Positions 12,401 through 23,106 of a stretch of DNA of 64,000 bases are shown in pieces (position 1 is the stretch's first letter; each line of letters opens with the position of its first letter). Origin of the DNA: Centroberyx gerrardi. Taxonomy: Eukaryota > Chordata > Actinopteri > Beryciformes > Berycidae. The translations under genes and the position numbers were made by a program. The notes under the pieces were generated by a model. That model worked only from the letters and a program-made list of their open reading frames with translations. It ran no database searches and was not told the origin of the DNA. The stretch is taken from contig NC_136005.1 of the NCBI RefSeq assembly GCF_048128805.1, positions 16,340,260-16,404,259 of the forward strand. Reading direction: 5' to 3'.

Positions 12401-13559
12401 CTGTAAAAGGTTTGAAAAGAAGAAACACAGACAGTATTTTGAGTTAGGACGGGTTATGAAAGTTGCAGAGTGGTGTAGTAATGCATTTCTATTTTCCTCA
12501 GAAACCTGAGTGCGAAAAACAAAACCCAACACAACAGTATTGTGACGTCTATGTAAGACGGGTCCTACCTCCATGGTCATTCAAGTCTTTGCTTTTCCAC
12601 CATTCAATTCAATGTTTCTTGTCTGTTTCTGTATAAGTTGTTTATGATGATTTATTGTGTTGTATGCCTCACTGCAAACCAAATTTCCCATTTGGGAAGA
12701 ACAAAGTCTTGAACTGGAAGTTAAATTCTTTGGGACTTTAAGTGACATTAAAGTGCGGTTAACTCAGTGTAGAATGGCTTCACTCACATTGGACTTTTCA
12801 ACTGTGACTACACAGTCGTGTTATATTATTGTGAGTAAATTTAACTGGCAGATAGACTTTGTACTTGGATAAAAGAGTTTTTCTGCCAGAGGGTTTGTGC
12901 TCAGTGAAGAGGTGTCAGGGTGAGTGACGTGTAGCGACGGGCTGCAGACTGGAGAAATCTTATTTATCTTTCATCATGACACTGCTAAACATTGTTTTGG
13001 AAACTTTTGTTACAGATCATGACCCACAGTTACTTTGTCATTATATTGTACAGCCAACGACAACAAAAAAATACTGTCTTGAGATCATAAAACAATAATA
13101 AAGAGTAGTAATATCTGTGCCATAGGAGCATACATCTTATGAGCGTGATATATGCAGATAGAATTATACATAACAACACCTCTTAATAGCACTCAAAATA
13201 TTATTTAAACATTCTTAGTAAGATGAACCATGCTGGTAAAAGACAACAACAAAAAAACAAAAGAAATGCACACCTGCACCGGAGAAGAGCTGACCACCAC
13301 AAAAAAAAAGCCAAATAAATTAATAAATTAATGATGCATTGAGGTTTTGAGTGTGCAGCAACTTTTTTTTCAAGATAGCAACACGATCCTGGCAAGAAAT
13401 CTTGTTAATTGACATTGCTTAATTTTTGTTGCCACTACTGTTTGAGGAACTGTAGCAGTGGTAGATGGTAGAGTGGTGGAGATGAAGCACAGAAGTATGC
13501 AAAACAAATGAAGGACAGGTCAAGCTGAGTTAACCACCGGACCTCAGATGGATTTCATT

Positions 13560-13830
13560 ATTATTAATATTATTCAATGACATATATTTTAATTATTCTT
13601 TATTTATTCACAGTCAAGTGAGCAGCTCAGCACCACCCTGCTTCGTATTCATAGTTTCATACACTCGCACCTGAGAGCTGCCCGGTGCAGTCAGCTGGGG
13701 GTCAAGTGCCTTGCTCAAAGGCACTTTGATGGAAGTTGTTTAAGAAGGGGGAGAGTGTTTCTCGTCAGTCCAGGATTTGAACCTTCCATTCACAAGGCCG
13801 CTTCTCCAACCACCAGACTACCGCATGTGG
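13560..13830. repeat. Dispersed teleost repeat fragment
   Basis: The text GTGCCTTGCTCAAAGGCACT, then CCAGGATTTGAACCTTCCAT and CCAACCACCAGACTACCGC, is of a type that recurs throughout fish genomes. A diverged relative is at about 48290-48380. It looks like part of an old dispersed repeat; class not assigned. Confidence 0.5.
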
Positions 13831-15345
13831 AACAGCATGTTTTAACTGCAACTTTGTGGGAGCGACTACAATCCATGAACACTGTATGTACTGTATACAT
13901 GATTTGTCAAGAGTTCAAGGGCAAAGCCACTAAATTTTACACTACTAATTTTATTTTTATTAAACGTAACCCCTATGCCCCAAGGCATTAATATCACCAG
14001 TAACTTCATTACTGTATCCAATACCTAAAAATGAGTTTTCCCAGCTCAGTAATCTGTATCGTAGTTGCCAACACCTTCTTTTTATCTGGGATTTTGCACT
14101 TAATTTACAATTCCACTGAACATCACTAGTCAGTAGTCAGGAGACAATTTACAGGGGATAAGGTCTGATAGGTATTTTTGATTTGAGAGCTGAAGCAAAC
14201 GAATCCTCACAGGTTTCGGTAATGCTCTCTGGTTTCTGTTCCAGAGAAGAGTTCCTGTGTCCTGAGTAAAATGAGCATTATCAGGCTGCCAGGCAGTGGA
14301 TTTGACGAACAAAGCTGACATGATGTGAGACAATAATATTGCTTTGTCTTCCAGTTGGCCCATCAGACGCCAAGATTAATACTGTTTTCAATGTAGATGA
14401 AAGGTTTAGATTATGTCATATTGTGTGACATTTTTGAAGCCACCTAAGATTGGACATCATCCACCCCTGCTATTTTGTGAATGATGCAGCTGATGGGATT
14501 GTTCCAGATTCAATGCATCATTGACAAGTCAGCCTTCTGTTCCACTTTGTTACCGTCTTGTACGTCTGTTCCCTAAAATAGCATTGCTTAAATATGGTAG
14601 ATTCTAAGAAAACTCATGAGTAAGCGCTGATATTTCAACTGACGCAGCCCTTTCATGTAGTGTTTTTGAGGTGCAGGAACAAGAGAAAGCAGACATCTGA
14701 GGAGGGTTTAGATGGTCTGTATACAGGCTCAGTGTGACCAGCAGAGACTTGGAGATCAATCACTTTAAACCCTCAAATGTATTTTCATGTGTAGGGCGCT
14801 CTCTTTAGGTAAAAATACAGCATTGCAAAGCATTATGAATTACATGAGTATACTACTATGTATTTATATCCTTATCTATTCAGGTGGGTAATTGCTTTTT
14901 GTGTTGCTCTTGCTGGTTCTGCTAGCCTTTGTCATTTCTTAATGACTAGTACTATTATTAGCACTACTTAGAGTCAAAGGTCAGCTGCAAAGTAAAGGTT
15001 AGCCTCAATATCCTGCTTAAAGCTTCTTTCGTCCTGATTTGGAAAACACTACACCTGGAGAAATTGTGCATCCACAGTGAGCGTTTTGATGTATCGGTGT
15101 TGTAATAAATTTGAATAGTGCATTGTGAATCTTTATCATAAGCATATTTAACATTAAAAAAAAACGGTACAACTTTAACATATGGTGCTGAAAGAACAGG
15201 GTAGCTGTTGGATATATACAAGACGAATGTGAGTATCGTCAATAGAACTTGCAGCAGTTACCTGTGAGATACGTCAAATCATTTGCAGTTATTTCACTGT
15301 AGCTACCATGTAGGTTCACCAGGTGAACACCTTATACTAAAGCAA

Positions 15346-15560
15346 ACCATTCCCAGTAGTTTTACGTCATTTCAAACTCGAGTTTGTACCATTGCCTTCT
15401 GTTGGCAATAGCCAGTGCGATAATCCCTTTCCACCCAACCAAGTCTCAATTTGGCCTTGACAGGCTGTGATAGGACCCCCCAGGCTCTGCGTCACTCAGC
15501 CCGCCCAGGCGCTATATATACTGTCACTGACTGTCAATCAAACCATTCCCAGTAGTTTAA
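15346..15560. repeat. Direct repeat pair around a short insert
   Basis: AAACCATTCCCAGTAGTTT occurs at about 15346 and again at about 15540, with related ACGTCAT text after each. The 190 bases between include a GCTATATATACTG stretch. It may be a partial tandem duplication or a short nonautonomous element; not resolved. Confidence 0.45.
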
Positions 15561-15874
15561 TACTAACGTCATGCCTATAACCGATAATTTACCAGGTCCT
15601 GTGGAAAAAGCCCCCGGGTAGGATCCATGTTGTGGTGATGGACTATTGCAAGCATTACCAGACATTGTACAGTAATTTCGGCCTTTGAGCACCGTATGCT
15701 GAAGTGAAGATGTTCAGCATATTTCCAAGTAAAAACAAACACAACCTAACCTGTTAAAAGCCTTTTAATAGTGTAAACAGTTTATATGTAAAATAAGCTC
15801 TTTTATTATGTTCACCCCAGCAATTTAAGGTTGATTAGCTGTTTAAAACACATCTAAATGGCTCATAGCCATCT

Positions 15875-16585
15875 ATTGATTGATTGATTGATTACATTTA
15901 TATAGCGGACTCAACTCATCCACCACCGGTGTGTAGCACCCACCTGGGTGATGCACGGCAGCCAGTGAGCTGAACGCTCACCACACATCAGCTATCTCAG
16001 TGGAGGCTAGGCTAAATTTAGGTTACATGGGGTTGAAAACTGAAAGTTTAGTAGACGTCTACGTCCTAGTTAGACCAGGCTATATGTATGTTTAGATGTT
16101 CAGTTGACGACTGCTGCCCTCGTTTCTCTGAATTTTTAGCGCTGACCTCAGCCCCTTCCCATCGCCGCATGCTGCCTCTCTTTCTTTTTTCCTCTCTGTT
16201 TTCTCCTGTCATTGTTGCCCATGATTCTCTCATTGTTTTGCCCGGCACCTATTGCACGATGAGCTGTCCCGGGGGGATCCCTCTCTGCCTCAGCCCGCCC
16301 AAGGTTTCTTCCAAGTTTTCCTACTAAGGTTTTTCTTGGGAGTTTTTCCTTGTGTGCAAAGAGGGTCTAAGGCTGGGGGTGCCAGGTAGGTTAGGCTATG
16401 ATTGTTTGTCTTGCTAAAATCTGCTCTTGTGCTTTTCGCTATACTTGTCCTATATTATTTTGTTCACCGCTGATTTTTGTTTAGCTAGATCTAGTTAGAC
16501 TCATTCTCTGTAAAGTCCTCTGAGACATGCTTGTGATAAAGGGCTATATAAATAAACAAACAAACAAACAAACAAACAAACAGCT
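15875..16585 (+). repeat. Composite dispersed repeat ending in a (AAAC)n tail
   Basis: An (ATTG)n run leads into a segment with CACCCACCTGGGTGATGCAC and CGCTCACCACACATCAGCT; further on are AAGGTTTCTTCCAAG, GGGAGTTTTTCCTTG and finally GGGCTATATAAATAAACAAA followed by repeated AAAC. These phrases are typical of repeated DNA across teleosts, and the simple A-rich tail suggests a LINE- or SINE-derived 3' end on the plus strand. Exact family uncertain. Confidence 0.6.
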
Positions 16586-16677
16586 ACAAGATATGATGTA
16601 GACATATACTAAACTTTAACTTTTCAACCCTATTTAACCAGGTTAGCCTAGACGTTTAACCAACACATTTTCAACAC

Positions 16678-17050
16678 TTAAAGGAATAGTTCGGTATTTT
16701 GAACCCTGGGCCCCAAATAACATGTTTTCTGTCATGATCCCTATTAGTAGAAACCATAACTTCACTAGCCGCCTGCTCCGGCCGTCCGGTAACACCAGGA
16801 AGCCCCTTCCCACTCTACTGCAATAGTTTGAAAACTATGATAAACGTTGTTTTGCAAAACAGGACACCCACAGTATAATCATACCGGTTTCAGTATGATA
16901 TCTTGAAATAATTGGAAAAAAACGTTATTTTTGGATTCTTCTGGCTCTCGTGGAGCTTACACCGGTTTAGAAGGTAGTCCGTCTGAGAAAAAACAGTTCC
17001 TATCCAAATAGAACACAATTATTGACACTTGAAAACAGTAAAAGATAGAC
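16678..17050. repeat. Probable dispersed DNA-transposon-derived repeat
   Basis: It begins TTAAAGGAATAGTTCGGTAT, a phrase common at ends of nonautonomous elements in fish genomes. The other terminus could not be placed, so the right border is a guess. Confidence 0.4.
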
Positions 17051-17379
17051 TAAATCACCTTCACCAAAAAAGGAAAATGCTAAGTGACAAACTATTGATA
17101 TATGTAGGCCTAAGTTTTGAACACAATTAAAACAGTATTTAAATACCATCTTTTTCTCTATTAGTTATATATTTTTTCTTTTACAGTGTAATGTGTCTAC
17201 ATGGAACAAGCACAGATCCTGTACAGACCCACGCCGCGTTTTAAATTCTATGTACTGAAGCACTGCGACACGGTTAAATGACCTAATTCCACTAACGTTA
17301 CTTAAATACCACAAGGTAACGTTAAAGGCACCTACCGTTTAAGTCTGCATGGCAGCGAAGACGAGTTACTGTCTACAAA

Positions 17380-17640
17380 TCCCCGTTACTGACTGTGGAA
17401 TGTGAAGTTTCACTTTTGTTTTCACACAGGAGATTCTGTGGACTGAGTTCAATGCTGCTGGTCTGCTGTCTGTACATCTCCAAATTACAGACATGACATG
17501 ATGCGCACATCAGGTGCATTAGAGATCGATTTAGATCCATTTCTATACAGTGAGCAACTTTTGATTTTGTGCCTCTGTATGGGAAACACTGCACCGCACA
17601 GTCAAAAACGCCCTCTAGAGGCCATCTGACGAAGCGCATC
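17380..17640 (-). repeat. Dispersed repeat, copy A of an inverted pair
   Basis: The reverse complement of this segment matches 22090-22320 closely: both carry ACAAAATCAAAAGTTG, TGTATAGAAATGGAT, AAATCGATCT, CTGATGTGC and CATGTCTGTAATTTGG in the same order. No coding capacity is evident and the open frames on either strand follow the repeat. Confidence 0.75.
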
Positions 17641-19252
17641 ATCTCACTAAGCGTTACCTGACTGACTGCCTGACTGACTGCCTGACCTAAATCTGCCTTG
17701 TGATGCCCTCGGCTGCGCCGTGGGAAAAAAGGGTAACTACATAAATCTTAACAATGGAGTAAAGATCAACACAACCAACTATCCTACATGAAACGTGCAT
17801 GGCTGCACACATATTAGGCTACATTCTCTTGTTTAAAGACCACTAGCATTGTATTGTGGATCTGTAATGCTCCATTAACTTACATTTTCACATCTAGCAC
17901 CTCTAGCAAGCTAATGTAAAGCACATTACAATATAAGAAGATAATTAATGAGAACTTGAGGCTGATACAATTCAAATTATTCAACAGAGTTTATTATTCC
18001 CACCCCACCCCACAGGTACCATAACATTGTGTGTGTGTGTGTCTGTGTGTGTGTGCTAAATGTTATTGAAGTGATGCATCTATTCAAACGATTTTCTTCC
18101 CGTCTGCAGCTGGCCTCATCAACAAGCCCCGGGACCCCCACTGACACGGACCCTTATCCCCTCCCCCCATAGGCACTACACATTACATTAATGTACAGTC
18201 TCCACATCTGACTCAATGCGTTACATTAACGCACATCCTTTTGGACATCTTTTTGATCTCTGTACTGTGAACATATTCTCTATACTCCATACTGTTAACC
18301 TTTGCACATTCTCTGGTCAATATTTTGCACATTCCTGCACAAACTGTACAGCTTTTTCATTTCACTTTAAAAAAACAGATATATTGCACATATTTTTTAT
18401 TATATTTTTTTCATATTCTGTATTATTTATGTTTCTTGACTTTCTTGACTTGCAGTACTTCCTCCTCCTCCTCCTCCCCCATACTAAAAACAGGAGTGAA
18501 AGGCCCAGGTCAAGGATTTCAGTCCAGCTACCGTCCCTTGCAGTTTGAGGGCTTTTATTTTACAACTTTAATTTTGCTGGTTAATTTGATGCCCACTCAC
18601 TGGGTTCAGAGGTATCAAACACAAGGCAGAGTCCAGTTTGGGATGAGGTTGGGATATGATTGGCATGCTTGGTGATTGATGACATATGTGATTTCGATAG
18701 TGAATGTCCCGTATCACAAACTGAATGAATGATGCCGTGCCGTATGAATTTGGCCGAGCGCCAGGATGCTGTGCGTCGGCCATATAGGATTTAGCAGACA
18801 TTGATCTGACCGTATTTCCTATTGCAAATGATTGTAATGAGTCAACTTACATGGGCAAGAACGCAAAAAGACAATCAGTTGTTAAACTGAAGATCCAGAT
18901 GCAATTGAGTCAGACGCGACAACCTCTTCCTCCATTCACAGCGTATCCAAGCTGCTTATAAGGATTGCTCAGAAAGGGCGTGTGACGGCCGCGGAAAAAG
19001 GAGACCTACAGGAAATTCTTCACACAAATATTGCAATTACTTCCTATCAGACATTGTTGGGTAAAAAGGACTACTTGGACAGCTTAACTCTATTCATATA
19101 CATTTATAATTTTTCATTTATTTTCTGAACTCAGCCACACAATTTCTCTAATTTCTTTGAGTTGTTCGCTGCTTTCATCCCGGTGCAGCTGGACCGGCTG
19201 GAGGCTTGGCAGCGTGTTTATGCTTCAAGGCTGTAAGACATTTAGGCCTATA

Positions 19253-19253
<1 letters not shown>

Positions 19254-19292
<39 letters not shown>
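19254..19292 (+). repeat. (CA)n microsatellite
   Basis: About 19 uninterrupted CA units. Confidence 0.95.
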
Positions 19293-19295
<3 letters not shown>

Positions 19296-19439
19296 AGAAG
19301 CATATGACATCCAATTGCACACACATTTTGACTTATTTTACATACATTAGTCTTGAAAAGTTTGACATGTAAATGCATACATCTACAAGCCTACTCCAAA
19401 TACAAATAAAGGGTAAATATCATTTCAAATAATCCAAAC

Positions 19440-20038
19440 TCATTTTTGGCATTCAATAGGCAGCTTGGCCCGCTGTTTCTCCTCCACCAATCAGAACACA
19501 GCTTTGCATCGCCATTCTAACCGATTATGACATCATTGGATGAGCTGGAGTCTGCTCTACCAATCAGAGCCTGTCTCAGCTGCACTGATGTCATCACAAT
19601 CAGAATTCTGACGTGTTTGGTCACAGCAGCTCAGGACAAAAAGCCCAGCTGGAGGTCTTGAGCTTCAAGACCAGTGCCAGCCGCTCCAAAGGTGCGGTCT
19701 GGCGGTTAGCGATGGCGATTCGTTGAAGAGCTGGTGGTTGGTATGAAGAGACGCAGTTCGCCTCCCACTGTAGCAAGCCTGCCAGCCAGCCCAAACGGTG
19801 GTCTGGCGGTCGCAGTTGAGGCGCAGTTTGCCTCCCGCTGAAGCAAACCCGCCACCCAGTCCAAACTATCAAAATTAACTAGAAAAAAAAATAAAAACTT
19901 CAAAAAAAAAGTCGACGCGAGAGACACCACCAATCTCGTTCGTCCCCCCGCAACCTACCTGAAAAGCAGCTTCACGAGCTACTTTTCCTGAATTTCCCCA
20001 AGGGGATTGATAAAGTGCTATCTTATCTTATCTTATAG
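19440..20038 (+). mobile_element. Non-LTR retroelement fragment with TATCT-type tail
   Basis: The 3' end reads TCCTGAATTTCCCCAAGGGG, ATTGATAAAGTGCTATC, then repeated TTATC, the usual tail of fish L2/Rex/RTE-like LINEs and the SINEs that borrow it. Upstream, a 60-base unit (CGCAGTTCGCCTCCCACTGT... and CGCAGTTTGCCTCCCGCTGA...) is repeated twice in imperfect tandem. The minus-strand open frames here are by-products of that tandem. Confidence 0.6.
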
Positions 20039-20177
20039 GGTTGTAGGCCCTTCTCAAAGTCCACAGTAAGAGCTTTACCAGGGGTTCCAGGGAATGTGCT
20101 GGGTGCTGCCGCTGCTGCCCTTGCAGCAGTACCATTAAGCCAGGTGGTAGTTAGTCAGTAGTGGCAAGCAACAACAC

Positions 20178-20178
<1 letters not shown>

Positions 20179-20214
<36 letters not shown>
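20179..20214 (+). repeat. (GCT)n trinucleotide repeat
   Basis: About 12 GCT units followed by GCTGCTGCAGCAG. Not inside any supported coding exon. Confidence 0.95.
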
Positions 20215-20216
<2 letters not shown>

Positions 20217-20296
20217 TACAGCTGCTGCAGCAGTATAGGCCTAGTAATGGTAGTTCCAGTACTTCTCATTACAGATATCTTAAATATTTTAAAGTA

Positions 20297-20383
20297 CCAT
20301 TTTGGCTAGTCATAATGTAATGAGAGATATTGTAAATTAGCATTTAAGATATCTCTCATTACATTATGATCAACCAAAATGCT
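20297..20383. repeat. Palindrome with 34-base arms
   Basis: The arms at 20297-20330 and 20349-20383 share CATAATGTAATGAGAGATAT as inverted copies, with a few mismatches further out, separated by an 18-base loop. Probably the core of a foldback MITE continuing into the adjacent AGAACC-rich repeat. Confidence 0.8.
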
Positions 20384-20389
20384 AATTTA

Positions 20390-20625
20390 AACCTAACAAA
20401 GAACCTTTTACCTATTGGTTCTTCAAAGAACCCTTTGTATTAAGTGGTTTAAAGAACCTCAGAAGGTTCTTAAATGTGATGCCATAAGAGAACCTTTTAA
20501 GTTTGTACAAAGGACCTTTTACCTAGTGGTTCCCTAAAGAACCATTTCAACTGGGTACCCATAAAGGTTCTTTGACATGATGCCATAGGGGAACCTTAAT
20601 GGTTCCATCAGGAAACTTTCATAGA
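20390..20625. repeat. AGAACC/GGTTCT-rich repeat
   Basis: AGAACC and its complement GGTTCT recur about a dozen times, and ATGATGCCATA/TGATGCCATA occurs twice about 110 bases apart. The layout is two diverged tandem units of a nonautonomous repeat; family not assigned. Confidence 0.6.
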
Positions 20626-22039
20626 TAGTTTAACCAACCAGGGTTGTTTTGAAATCTGCCAGCTAAAAGCAAACACCTGTACCAGCTGCTTCAGTTACTT
20701 TCATTTTTATGAAAACCCCTGGTGGTTCTTCACAGAAACACGGCAGCACATAAATAAGTAGGTTACCAAAGATAAGAAATGTAAATGCATTTAACAAAGT
20801 AATTAAAAACAAGCAATTCAGCCCTGTTTTGAATGGACTACAAGCTCAACCACCTCAACTATCAGCTGCAGCATTTCTATGAAAACACATATAGGGATTA
20901 CTATAGGAGTCCAAGCTCACAGAGTGAGCTAAGGTTGAGACCTTAAGTAAAATAAAAGAATCTTGAAAACTGAAACAATGTTCTGTTGTCATTCATTTGT
21001 TAAAAAGGAATACAAGTGTTGAGTAACAATAATGATCCAAAAATGCCTCCTCTGGCACATAGCCTTGTTTTAGTGTGTTGGCAATAGCAAAAAACAAGTT
21101 TTCCCATGAAATTCCCTTTTTTTTTTTCCACAACTTTTTTTTCACTTGGCTGGCTACTGCTGTGACAATTTGACAACTCTAAAACACACGATGTCAAAGT
21201 TTTTTCAGCAGCTTCATTCCACCAAAGGTGTTGGGCCTTGTTGGGGAAAACATCTAGCTGGTGCTCCTTGAAATGTCATCTTTAACATATCATGTTGTGA
21301 GGGTAAAATGGCCCATAAGATGCTGAACATCAATGATGTAGTTTTAAAACCATCACCACCAGCTGCTGGGAGAAAATCAATTGCATAAGGAACCCTAACA
21401 GAGTCAAATATTCAAATCAACAATAGGCATGATGAGTAACACAGCACAATATATCAACAGCATAAAGTATATTTTTAATGCGTTTACCCTGGCAACAAAT
21501 TAAGATCAGAGACAATCCTACAAGGCAGATTAGAAATAAAAACCAAAATATATTCAGATTTTTCACCGAAAGCTAGAGATGTATCTGGGTGAAAAGGCAT
21601 GTACAACTGCACTTAGACCATCTGCATTAAAAACAGTCATTTTAAAAATAAAATATTTTCAGACTACATTTTACTGCTACTACTGCATTTTTTAATTAAT
21701 TTCAATGATGGGACTTAAAGTCAGGGTCCTTGTTCAACGCACTGAGAAGGAACTGCAGGAATCGAAGCTAGAAATATCCCATGGTGGGTTTCGCTGACTC
21801 ATCTGGTTCTTCGCATGGCAGTGATACATCCTGTTCTTTTCTAATGACATAAAAAGAAGCAAAATAAAAACGACTAAATTTAAAAGGTCGTCCAGTTACA
21901 TCCAGGGTTCCCACACATTTTCCTTTTCAAAAACCCATGCTTTTCCAGACTGAATTTTGAGACTGGATTTGTCTGTGTTCACTACTCGTGGCTGGGCACT
22001 TTGTCTAAACTTTTGCCGGACCGCTCAGCAGGCCGGCTA

Positions 22040-22320
22040 ATAATAGTCAATGTCCCTAACTGACTCCCCATTATTGAAACGTGCATGCACGACTCTATGT
22101 CTGACTGACTCCCGGTGTTTCCCATACAAAGACTCATACTGGCAAGGCCGCCACAAAATCAAAAGTTGGTCAGTGTATAGAAATGGATTTAAATCGATCT
22201 GTAACACGCCTGATGTGCACATCACATCATGTCTGTAATTTGGCGATGCACAGACCAGCAGACCAGTAGCATTGTACTCAATCCAGCAAGCCTCCCGTTG
22301 TGAAAACTAAATGAAACTTA
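22040..22320 (+). repeat. Dispersed repeat, copy B of an inverted pair
   Basis: Inverted relative of 17380-17640 (shared phrases are listed there). The frame open on both strands at 22037-22238 lies wholly inside the repeat and is not taken as a gene. Confidence 0.75.
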
Positions 22321-22672
22321 AAATTATATCCATGGAGCCACGAGATCTATCTTCTGGCCACATCTTAGTAACTCATTGGGAACAAAATCTGGGTATATGT
22401 CATGGCCACAACTTACTAACGCGTGGGAACGAGATCCTTATGTTGTGGGAACGACTTAGTAAAGTGTAACAGATCCAGGTCTCCACAGCACAAAGTGGGC
22501 CTTTGAGTAACATTCTTTTCCCAGGCATAAAGATGGCCCTTCACCTTTAAGGGTACACAACTGTCACAATGACGCTGATCAAGCCTAAGAAGTGGATTTT
22601 CCCCACCAGTCAGAGACATCTAAACTAAAATTTTCAGCGCTTATCTGCAAACATCTAGACTGCAACAGACCA

Positions 22673-23106
22673 GGGGCCAGTTGCATAAACATAGACCTAG
22701 TCTTAGACTTAAATGTGACCTTAAGTCAAACTTGCTATAGGCACTTTTACTTACCTGTTCCTACTATTTCTTAGTTGTAAATCCCTAATGGGTTGTTTAT
22801 GTCTCCAAAGACTCACTCTCTTCTTCAGGTATTTCCAAAAACCAAAGATTTGCCATCTTGTATGAAACAGCTTCAGTATTTAAACTTCCCACTCTGACAG
22901 TTAGGCCGACTCGTTGTCATAACAACAAAATTATTAATTCAAGATTAGCCAGGGGGAAGGTGGATAACTTTCCTACCTCAAAATAAATCAGTCGTAATAT
23001 TTAAGTAGGCTACACACAGTCTTAAATAGCCTAGTCCAACCTGAGAATCTAAGACCAGTCTAAGGCTTATAGACTAGTCTTAAACTAGCTTTATGCAACT
23101 GGCCCC
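22673..23106. mobile_element. MITE with 17-base perfect terminal inverted repeats
   Basis: The left end is GGGGCCAGTTGCATAAA (22673-22689) and the right end is its exact reverse complement (23090-23106). Subterminal CTAGTCTTAGACTT and its relatives AAGACTAGTCTATAAGCC extend the inverted symmetry. The 434-base element has no coding capacity. This terminus is common in teleost nonautonomous DNA transposons; superfamily not assigned. Confidence 0.8.

Noticed and set aside
19621-19933. Minus-strand frames with repeated RLGWLAGLLQ-like phrases suggesting a repeat protein
   Set aside because: They read an imperfect 60-base tandem inside a non-LTR retroelement fragment that ends in a TATCT-type tail.
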